A DNA stretch of 64,000 nt, from contig NC_083562.1 in NCBI RefSeq assembly GCF_019925205.1, positions 25,172,001-25,236,000 on the forward strand. The letters run 5' to 3'. The position numbers and the translations under genes were made by a program. Numbering within the stretch: the stretch's first letter is position 1; each line of letters begins with the position of its first letter. Shown piece by piece: positions 56,501 to 64,000 of this stretch. This DNA comes from Metopolophium dirhodum. Taxonomy: Eukaryota; Arthropoda; Insecta; Hemiptera; Aphididae. Below the pieces are notes generated by a model. It had not been told where the DNA came from. It was given only the letters and a program-made list of their open reading frames with translations, and made no database searches.

Positions 56501-58800
56501 TACATTCAATGCTCCAATCAGAAAAAAAAACTAAGGAAAAACTGCAATTTTTACACATTTAATACGAGGCTCCTTGTATGATGTTAGTAGTGTAATTTAA
56601 AAAAAAATACGGTCAATTCATAATAGTTTTTTGAGTTAATAACTCAAAAACCCTCAACTTTAAGTACTTGACAATTTCACCAAATGCCTATTTATATTAG
56701 CTTTTTCATGGTATAATTTTTAAAAATATTTGAACTATTTATAGACATTTTTTAATTTTCATTTTTTTTTTAGTTTTTTTCAATAAATGTTGATCAAAAA
56801 ATATTTGCTGAGTCAAAAAGGTGAAAATATAATAAAATGTTCCACATAGGTAAGTTGTTAATATAACAGTTCAAATTTTAACAAAATTCACAAAAATTTG
56901 TAAATTATTTTGTACCTACTGTAAAATTTAGATTTAGGGGGTGTTGGGGAAAATCCGCCTACAAGTCTGCTTGAAATTTTTTAGGGATACGTGTTATCGT
57001 ATTTTTTTACCTAGTCTGCCCAAGTATTTTTAAACTATTTCGGCGCCACTGTTAAAATATATAATATGCACCTATTCAGTGGTATACCCAGGGGGGAGGT
57101 TAGGTGTTCACCTCCCTCCCCTTGGCCTAAAAACAACTTTATCATAGAATTTGTTATTATATGTATAAAATATGACATAACTACTTTTAGGCAACTATAT
57201 AACTTTAACGTATTAATACCTCATAATAGATTAAATGAATACTAAGCATTATTATCATATAAAATATAAATTATTTATAATATCACTTTTTGGTGAGCAA
57301 GTGGCACCTAACATTGTTTAAATCTAACAATATCTGACACATGTATTGTTAAAATTTTAAATCTATATGAAACTGCACCATACAAAAAGTATGCATGTTT
57401 TTAAATACCCTAAACAACAAAACATAATTTAAGATTCAATAAAATGTATTTTCCTAGATCACAGATTACTAAATTAATAAAATTACTTTATCCAACAAGA
57501 TGTGTCGATCAACATGACTCCATAAATAATTAATAATTTGATAATAGTTGATGGATTATCGATTATTTCTACATGGCCAGACAGAGATTCGTCATCTGGA
57601 GCTTATCAACTCTTGTGTGCTATTAGACAACCCGGCAAAAGTATTTAGCATAAGTTTACTTCTCAGTAAACTTATTCAATTTCCAAATATTGATTTAGTT
57701 GAAGCCATGTCACTGGCAGATAATGTAGGTATTTAATATATTGAAAAATATCAGAAATAATGCAGATGAAGAATTTAAAAAAAGTGGACAAGTTGGTACT
57801 GCTCTGCTGTACAGTAGTTATCACTTATCGAGCATGTCATTGTAATGGATGTGTTATATATTTGAATTCAATGACAATCATTGTAAACGAAAAACAATAC
57901 TGAGCCGAGACAGCCTATGCGTCTTATATAAATAATCAAATTGAATAGCAAGAAAATAAAAATAATAAAGGGTGCCTATACCTCCCTAGGTAGTTACCTA
58001 CCTCTATATGATGAAAAACAAATAATAATTATAAAAAAAAAAACACAAATCCATTGCAATTTAAAAAAAAAAAAAATGATTAGTTTGACTATAGGTAAAA
58101 CATTAAAAAATCAAAATATAGGTAGGTACCCTAACCTACAGTATGGTAAATAAATATGGAACCCAGATTAGTTTAGAAAAATATTATATAAAATAGCATA
58201 TTTTTATGACAGTAACTTTATTATTCACTTTGTTAAAGAATGTTTTTTTTTTCAATAATGCTTACCTAGGTAATGGTCATCTGATGGTGCAACAATAGTC
58301 CCATCCTCGCATCTGGCTTGCAGCAATGATTTTATGGCTAATTTCCACTTGGCTGCTACCTGGCTGTTTTCATCGTAATTGCTGAAGTTTCGGAACCTCA
58401 GTGTGACAGTCATCTTGTCACGCTTCTCGTTCTTAGCCCCAATATTCTTCAGCACAAATGCATACACACTTAGGTACGCACTGCAGTCACCAGCCTCCAC
58501 AAATGGCACTCGCACCCGACACTCGTTGGTTTCTGCTGTGGCCTCTCTGGCGGCATCCACTGTGCCCCCTTTAGCCGGACGACAGGCGCAGTGGCCCGAC
58601 TTGCCACTATTTCGCATGCACTTACAGCCAATTATATCACGAATGTGTATCAGGTCAGTCTTCTCGATGCCGTCGTCACCATTCTTGGTCAGGTGCAGAC
58701 CTTCGTTCGTCAGCGACACCTTGTACGTGTACTGCTTTCTGGAGAGTGCGTAAAATGTTTCCTCGAGTATAGGAGGGGCGGCGAGTCCATTTCCGTCCAT
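46786..58800 (-). CDS. Sphingosine kinase
   Basis: Eight coding exons on the minus strand: 58800-58266, 54132-53991, 50871-50674, 50608-50388, 50299-50148, 50063-49859, 49475-49336, 46983-46786. All are GT-AG with continuous phase, giving 596 residues. It phosphorylates sphingosine to sphingosine-1-phosphate with ATP. Family blocks in order: NPKSGVGK (187-194, nucleotide loop), VVVLGGDGLMFEVINGLMER (241-260, with Asp247 in the GDG motif), PGGSGNG (276-282), GWGFIADIDIESE (334-346, lipid-binding region) and VDGEL (568-572). The roughly 178-residue first exon is an N-terminal extension with KQYTYKVSLTNEGLHL and ALSRK, as in larger animal sphingosine kinases. The start ATG has a strong CCACCATGG context. 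Intron 1 is 4.1 kb and carries a SINE plus family A repeats. The sequence does not separate type 1 from type 2. No convincing poly(A) signal is close to the stop. Confidence 0.93.
46984..49335 (-). other. Last intron of sphingosine kinase
   Basis: Lies between the exon ending RTTFLQ and the terminal exon starting FLLGLSSG. No nested gene is recognisable. The frames at 47435-47617 and 47819-48070 have no domain. Confidence 0.7.
51395..51665 (+). repeat. Dispersed repeat family A, 5' segment
   Basis: Contains gattctgagcagaacgaaga, tttatttttatttgtcta, tggtagctaattggttctag, ttggtacttttgaaaggtca and cgggaatttttac. This is the family A opening block, matching 32040-32190 and the reversed copies at 52985, 54770 and 56180. 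Confidence 0.6.
52985..53215 (-). repeat. Dispersed repeat family A, 5' segment (reverse)
   Basis: Reverse-orientation version of the family A opening block. It contains aagtaccaattagata and ends near cgcttagaatctc, the complement of the gattctgagc-type end. Confidence 0.5.
53541..53586. repeat. (TATG)n microsatellite
   Basis: About 11.5 uninterrupted TATG units lie within sphingosine kinase intron 2. It is a likely polymorphic marker. Confidence 0.95.
54404..54690 (+). mobile_element. tRNA-derived SINE (class II tRNA head) in sphingosine kinase intron 1
   Basis: The 5' part resembles a Leu/Ser-type tRNA. It has a pol III A box TGGCCGAGCGG (54417-54427) and a B box-like AGTTCAAACTC (54461-54471), spaced as in tRNA genes. 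A tRNA-unrelated body of about 170 bp follows, then an A-rich tail (about 54658-54688). It cannot fold as an intact tRNA, because no matching acceptor stem follows the B box. It lies antisense to sphingosine kinase. A clean target-site duplication could not be defined. The 85- and 67-codon frames over it come from the element and are not genes. Confidence 0.75.
54770..54970 (-). repeat. Dispersed repeat family A, 5' segment (reverse)
   Basis: Contains ttgacctcccttaagtacca, actagatccaatttgctacc and atgctcagaatct, the reverse complement of the family A opening block. It lies just beyond the SINE tail. Confidence 0.65.
56180..56940. repeat. Dispersed repeat family A, head-to-head pieces
   Basis: The left part (about 56180-56530) is the opening block in reverse orientation (tctaaagtaccaactaaatt, caatcagaa). 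The right part (about 56540-56940) is the body in forward orientation (tatattagctttttcatggt, agacattttttaattttcat, agttcaaattttaacaaaat), matching 32240-32570. Two insertions or one rearranged copy could produce this. Confidence 0.6.
57780..57925 (-). repeat. Dispersed repeat family A, terminal segment (reverse)
   Basis: Contains aagtggacaagt, ctctgctgtaca, tcattgtaatggatgtg, tttgaattcaatga and acgaaaaacaatactgag, the reverse complement of the 3' end of the 32030-32830 copy. Confidence 0.65.
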
Positions 58801-60194
58801 GGTGGCGCGTAGGGTTCGCTGGACATATATTATGTAATATAGGTAATGTAATGTTTGAATGATGTTTTTTATTTAATAAATAAAAAACTATCAGTACGGC
58901 ACGGCTAGGAGGATTAGCTTAAGTGAAAACGCTCGGCTAGACGCTATTTGAAAATGAAGCTCGCCAAAATGTAACTGTACACTCTAAAACCTATAATTCT
59001 GTCGTTTTCATTATTATTTATTAATAATAATTATGATTGTCAATTGTCATGCTAACGCGTATAACGGTTCACGGTTACGAACTTTGAGTTTAGAGTCGGA
59101 ACCGTCCAACCAACAGTTGTAACCACGGTGGCATAGTCTACGAGTTACGACCTTCGAACTGTCAAAGTACGAATGTACGATTGTATTCACTAATCAGTAG
59201 TCACTACCGTACAGTCGTGTACGAAGTGCGAACATTACGAAACTACAAAAGTAGTAAAGTATTGTTCGTTGAAAATTGAAATCGAACTTATCGCCGTCGC
59301 TGGCAGCGTCGCTCGTCGGCCAACAGCGTTATCATGTCACCACGGTTCAACCACGGTTGTCGTAGTATAGGTAGTTTGATAAGGTTCAAGACAATAATAT
59401 AATATTCGGAATTTGGATCACTCAGTCCACAGAGCACAGACTATAATTATACCAGCCCTCCGGTCAAGCCGGAGAAGACCCCCTCCCCCCAAGTTAGTTA
59501 TAAGTGAGTACCGATTTTGGAGTCCATTTAATTCAAAATTATTAAAGTAGTACAGGTGATCGGAGGTGGTTTAGTGATAAGAATTAGTGATAAGGCATGG
59601 CTCTTTGGCGGGATTGTTTAAAAGTCGATTTTGAGTATCAAGAAATCTCCTATGGCCCATGAAAATCGGCAATTGAATGATAAGACCGGGGTGTATGTTC
59701 AAAAAAATGTAAATTCGAAAACCGTGTTGGAATGTTTAACAAGTCAGTCATCACCAGTAACCAGTCTAACGAAACCAGAATGAGTTATCCGACTGGTTGT
59801 CCGGTACTTTTTCGTATGTAAAATGTGTAAAGCCGAAAACCGTGTTGGAGGGTTTAGCAAGTCAGTCAATACTCACCTGAAGTGAAAATCGATTAACTTT
59901 CAAATTAGTCACCTATGTGCTACAGCAAATCAGGTATTCAGGTATTGCAGACATTAAACGGCTATAGCCTATAAGTGAAACTCGACTACCTTTATGAAGG
60001 ATAAATAATCCGACTTCGTCGTAGTTCCACAGATGAAATTTCATGTATTCTGTGGTAGTTCTTTGGTCGTAGAATGATAATGATTTGTATTATGGGTTGC
60101 AGCCATGAACTAAGATATTGTGTAAAATTGTTCATGTGTAAAACCACGGCTATAGATAGACTATTAGACTATCTTAAATTTTGTGTAAAACTAA
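58801..60194. other. Upstream region of sphingosine kinase
   Basis: Should include the sphingosine kinase promoter and 5' UTR (minus strand). The 59040-59360 part is relatively CpG-rich, with repeated aaccacggt words (near 59121, 59338 and 59350). An imperfect direct duplication lies at 59705-59868. No coding sequence seen. Confidence 0.4.
59705..59868. repeat. Imperfect direct repeat, period about 118 bp
   Basis: gaaaaccgtgttgg at 59717-59730 recurs at 59835-59848. Both are followed by (t/g)ttta(a/g)caagtcagtca. The two units suggest a local tandem duplication. Confidence 0.6.
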
Positions 60195-60305
60195 CAGCTC
60201 ACTATTGAAATTTGAAACTGGTGAACGAAAATTAACTATGTCGTACCCGTATGTGTGTAAGACTAAGACAAGTAGACAACATATGCGGGTATCCTCTGTT
60301 TGTTG
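60195..60305. repeat. MITE family B, right-end fragment
   Basis: Contains gtaagactaagacaagtagacaac followed by atatgcgggtatcctct. This matches the right terminus of family B (aagacggagacaac, then gcgg-tat). The left part of the element is not identifiable. Confidence 0.4.
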
Positions 60306-60366
60306 AATTCATTATCCTTTAAAAGGTTATACTCACGAACTAAGATATCTTAATCCGTGGTTATAC

Positions 60367-60623
60367 CAGAGGCGTATTTACGATTTTGGCGCCCTAGGTA
60401 CACATATTTTGGCGCCCCTTTTTTTCTCAGTTGCCTTTTATTCATTGTCACTGTTTGAAACAGAAATTTTTCAGTCGGTTTCAAGCCCTGTATAAGTGAT
60501 AACCCAAAATGAATATATATTCCCCTTATTGCATTTATGCTTCCACTAATTTAGAGAACACTTTTATTTTACCATTACCACTCTATTTATTCCTAAAAAA
60601 AAGTTAACCTAAATACGCCACTG
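60367..60623. mobile_element. hAT-type MITE, 257 bp, with perfect 8-bp target duplication
   Basis: The left terminus CAGAGGCGTATTTACG and the right terminus, read inward CAGTGGCGTATTTAGG, match at 14 of 16 positions. The element is flanked on both sides by ggttatac (60359-60366 and 60624-60631). An 8-bp duplication and CAG-start termini are characteristic of hAT elements. It has no coding capacity. The perfect flanking duplication suggests a fairly recent insertion. Confidence 0.85.
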
Positions 60624-60679
60624 GGTTATACTCTATCATTACCTAACTTGATAACTACGAACTATGAACTATGATTACC

Positions 60680-61281
60680 AGGGTTGGGATTTTATACCAT
60701 TTGCATATTTCTTATGAGATGCTTAGAAAAAAGCATAGTAAACTAAAAATGTGTTCATGATACAGAGAACTCAAATTAAAAATTTAATTTTGCTTTTTTT
60801 TTGCATATTTTACGATTTTTTTAGTTTTTAGTGTTTTTTTCGGACTTTTGAGACTCTTTGCATTTTAATCTGTTTTTGAACCAAAGTCGGTAATATTTTA
60901 TGAAATTCTATTTTAGTTAACATGTTTTTAGATTTTTGTCAGTCGAATTATTACAATAATTTCGTATTAGGTATTTGGTTCTAATTTTTTATTTGCTGAT
61001 TTTGTTGGGTTTTTTTTTGTCGATTTCTTCGATTATTAATCGCCGATTATCAACGAACGAGCGTTGAATGCGTTGTACATTCAATTCATTTGGATTCTGA
61101 TCAGAGTGACTAAATTATTTAAAATCTTAAGTAACTACCTATAAAAATTTGTAAGTGATTAAAACATTATTTATTAATAAATTTTTTTTTTGCATATTTT
61201 TAGCGCATATTTAGCGATATTTAAGGTAAATATTATAGCGCATATTTATGCAATTTTAAGTGCTATAAAATCCCAACCCTG
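60680..61281. mobile_element. hAT-type MITE, 602 bp, with perfect 18-bp termini and 8-bp target duplication
   Basis: The left end CAGGGTTGGGATTTTATA (60680-60697) is matched exactly by the right end read inward (61264-61281). Both flanks carry atgattac (60672-60679 and 61282-61289). The interior has several subterminal gcatatttt and gcgcatattta motifs, the sort of repeated sites hAT transposases bind, and no open frame of note. Confidence 0.9.
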
Positions 61282-61502
61282 ATGATTACTGTAGGCCTCG
61301 TTTAGGCCTGGTTTAGGTTTTTTTTTTGGTGATTTGAAGGTGTTATTATTATCAACATTGTTTGTGCCTAGGGTTCCCCACGTGATTGCCCTTCAGGGGG
61401 GAAGGAAAGAAGTGAAAAAAGAATTGTTATCATGCTTAACGGTACACCGTACACACGAAATGTACACACCGGTGACCGGGGCAGTTCTTGAGTATGTGCC
61501 CA

Positions 61503-61847
61503 GGCGCGGACTGGTAAAATAGGGCACGGGATGCTACACAATTTAAAGGGCAAATAACAAAAATTGTTGGGGCAAATTTAATACATATACATTATTTATA
61601 AAATATTTATTTATTTTATTTTGTTTTAAAAAAATATTGAATATACGTTAAAAACGTATAAATAAGTACCAAGTCACAACTAACTTTCAATCAAAGTTGT
61701 ACAATATTATGGATTACTAGTAAGCGTAAATTGGTAACAATCTGCTGTTCATTAGGTGTCTAGAGTCTTTAAATATATAACAAATAATATTAGGCGAATA
61801 TATTTTAAGGCAAGGGATGCTTTAGCATCCCAGCCAGTCCACGTCTA
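61503..61847. mobile_element. Candidate MITE with short termini and a 10-bp flanking duplication
   Basis: tatgtgccca occurs at both borders (61493-61502 and 61848-61857). The inner termini share GGACTGG and its complement CCAGTCC, with agg-cgc versus aga-cgt just outside. Both ends also carry gggatgct, or its palindromic form ggatgctttagcatcc at the right end. The duplication is longer than the 8 bp usual for hAT and the outermost bases do not pair cleanly, so the exact borders are uncertain. Confidence 0.5.
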
Positions 61848-61857
61848 TATGTGCCCA

Positions 61858-63634
61858 TAACGGGGACACATATAACAACCTGCAACATAAAGTGGGCGAT
61901 ACATGTGCATTGTGCACCTCTTACTAATAGCACTTGATAAGAAATGGTAATTAGTATAAATCTACTCAAGTCTTTTTGACAATTTTGTTTGTTTTTTTTT
62001 TTTTTGAATCCCCTAGAAGGCGGAAGCTGGTATACGGGTGCGGCTTACTCTATGCACCCGTACCATTGATTAAATATACAATATTTTATATTTTATATAA
62101 TGTATATTTAATCAATGCCCGTACCGCTAAAATTGAGTTGGGCAGTTGATATATTTACACAAAATAACCTGCAGCAGTGGACCTACCTATATAGTTTATT
62201 GTAACGGCGCGCGTTTCGGTTAGCTGAATACAATTGTTGTCCAAATAATAAGGCTCGGATAATGTTTAGTCTAAAAATGTTAGTCCTATAGGCTATAGCA
62301 TTTTAGTCCAATCTACCGGTTAAATATTTTATCCCATGTATACATTTATAAGGGCGTTAAGACCATAATATGGTAAATTCCAATTTATTATCGTCAAATT
62401 TTTGTAGTTCATTAACGTTATAGTCCAATAATTGTTTTTTCCAATCAACGCAGTCCAAAATACTTAATTTAAAAAATGTATTAGAGCTAATGTCTTTGCA
62501 ACTTACATTGAATCAACAAAATATATTCGTGGTTGACCAGCGGGTGATAGGAGACAAGCTACCCCTCCTAAATTACGATTATATATATATTTAAACACCC
62601 TACCACCCATTTCAGACATGAAGCAATTGCTTCAAATAATCCTATATCCTGCCGCCAATGTAGAAGGCAACGAAAAGGTAGGTTAGAATCTAATAAAATG
62701 TTTTTAAATGTTTCCGCTGGGGGAAAGTACCCCCTATGCCCCCCATTAAACACGCCTTTGCAGCTGAGCAGAATTGTATTACAATTTACAATTTATTATT
62801 ACAAAATTTGAAAACAATGTTATATTACATATTTATCAAATTAAAAAAAACTAATTATTCATTACTGTTCATATTAGGAAATTAATTTATATAAAGATAT
62901 CAATTGCTTAAGTCATCAAAAAAAAATAATGTATATTAATAGGTTGATATAATATTTTTAAGGTGTTAAAAGTGTTTAAATTCATTGTTGATAAATAAAA
63001 TTAGATAATAGAAATTAATGTTTTGTGTTTTATTAAAGTATGAGATATTTAGATATAAATAAATAATACAATAAGACTGGATCAGGGTTTGCACAGGAAG
63101 CCTCAAACTTAATTAACTGTTAATTGTTTAAGATAGAATTTTAACATTTGGTTATCAAATTATAAAATGTTAAAGTAAAGTATAAACTAAATACCCAGCA
63201 CGGTTATATCTACAACAGTGATACTCAGATAGCTGACTAATTACATATCATGTTTATTTTACTGTTCCCTCACAGATAGATTTGTATAATTATACTTGTT
63301 TATTATCTTGGCTGTCACCTGATAACAAGTGGTTACTCAATCACATATTAAATTACTCTGTATCCTAATCATCTATTCAAACCTATTAATTTTTAATTGC
63401 CTAAAGTCTAAACCTTCACAACATTATTAAAGTAGCTAATAATTTGTAACCATTTTCCAGTGAAATATAATAAAAATATTTATTTACATTGGAATTTGAC
63501 ATAGAGCGCTGAATAAAATACTTAATAGAAAATTGATAACAAATACATAATATGTTAGCCTATCAAATAGAAACATTAATTATTATGCTCTCTAATTACT
63601 CGGCTACTTGCGGTATTAGAACAACAAATACATT
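61858..63634. other. Intergenic stretch downstream of mitofilin
   Basis: Contains a poly-T run near 61989-62004, a perfect 16-bp inverted repeat (62065-62116) and the probable 3' UTR of mitofilin, with a minus-strand AATAAA at 63484-63479. No other gene is recognisable. Confidence 0.45.
62065..62116. repeat. Perfect 16-bp inverted repeat with 20-bp AT loop
   Basis: attgattaaatataca (62065-62080) is mirrored by tgtatatttaatcaat (62101-62116). The flanking cccgtacc and cccgtacc words are direct rather than inverted. It may be the core of a decayed foldback element. Confidence 0.7.
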
Positions 63635-64000
63635 TCAATTGCCATGTACAGATGAATACGATATGCTTGTAGTGTAAGACAACAATAGATCAACAGCTTG
63701 TTTTGTTTCCAAAAATACTGTGGCTTCTTTTATCCATTCCTTAGCAACGACCCGTGAACATCCTGTCAGCAAGTTCAAATATCGCAATGCTTGTAAAATA
63801 TTGTCCCTATCAACGCAGTACCTGCAGCAAAATAAAAAGTGGATTTATATATTACACAAATGTTTTATAAATATTTATTATTAAATTGCTTTAAGTACCT
63901 AGCTCTCTCAACAATTTCATAAGTGTTTAATTCTAGGGGATCAAATTCTTCATTGTTCACTTCATTAGGTGAAATATGTGAATGATGGACAACAAAAAGG
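63635..64000 (-). CDS. IMMT: Mitofilin / MICOS subunit MIC60, C-terminal end (partial)
   Basis: Two exons are visible on the minus strand: 64000-63899 (continuing beyond the window) and 63821-63635 with the TGA stop at 63637-63635. The joined frame reads EEFDPLELNTYEIVERARYC, then VDRDNILQALRYLNLLTG, then CSRVVAKEWIKEATVFLETK, then QAVDLLLSYTTSIS. This follows the mitofilin C-terminal domain, in which FDP-x-LNTY, a helical hairpin and R-VA-(E/D)W-EA-LETKQ are conserved. MIC60 is an inner-membrane protein that builds cristae junctions in the MICOS complex. Its C-terminal domain faces the intermembrane space. The intron between the exons is short (77 bp), with GTACTT and TGCAG ends. A poly(A) signal lies about 150 bp past the stop. 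The bulk of the gene lies outside the window. Confidence 0.88.

Noticed and set aside
57073..57120. A further hAT element starting cagtggtataccc
   Set aside because: The left end looks like a hAT terminus, but no matching inverted end or target duplication was found downstream, so only a fragment can be claimed.
58379..58753. 124-codon plus-strand ORF
   Set aside because: Shadow of the first sphingosine kinase exon; no domain and no splice or promoter support.

Overview
This is a eukaryotic nuclear window, very AT-rich, with intron-split genes, long gene-free stretches and many short transposon remnants. The proteins are insect-like. The composition, the recurrent taggtacctac-type words and the repeat families look like an aphid (Hemiptera: Aphididae). 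That assignment is my inference from style and gene content; no species can be named from sequence alone.

Layout: 1-10.9 kb holds no recognisable gene, only a decayed non-LTR retrotransposon end, MITE-like repeats, a structured hairpin and microsatellites. 11.1-27.7 kb (+) is single-minded (sim), a bHLH-PAS transcription factor in 11 coding exons, with an 8.5 kb intron that contains a small GC-rich island. 27.7-33.8 kb is 3' flank and repeats. Then come three compact plus-strand housekeeping genes: mitochondrial ribosomal protein L9 (33.8-35.3 kb, 5 exons), the SRA1 protein (37.2-38.7 kb, 4 exons) and an ANKRD54-like ankyrin protein (41.2-43.2 kb, 5 exons). On the minus strand, 58.8-46.8 kb is sphingosine kinase (8 coding exons, convergent with ANKRD54), and 64.0-63.6 kb is the C-terminal end of mitofilin/MIC60 (IMMT), which runs off the window.

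All five complete models were built by hand from splice donors and acceptors with continuous reading phase. They give about 594, 245, 184, 342 and 596 residues. The genes do not form a pathway. mRpL9 and MIC60 are both mitochondrial, sphingosine kinase makes sphingosine-1-phosphate, and sim is a developmental regulator of the ventral midline.

The most unusual non-genic structures are: two hAT-type MITEs 57 bp apart, each with a perfect 8-bp target duplication (60367-60623 and 60680-61281); a roughly 190-bp-arm inverted repeat between SRA1 and ANKRD54 that could fold into a long hairpin (40183-40640); a roughly 100-nt hairpin at 5854-5956; a class-II-tRNA-headed SINE in the sphingosine kinase first intron (54404-54690); and two dispersed repeat families, each with several copies here. 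I found no strong evidence of a wholly new biological system. The two hairpin-forming loci are the best candidates for undescribed non-coding function.
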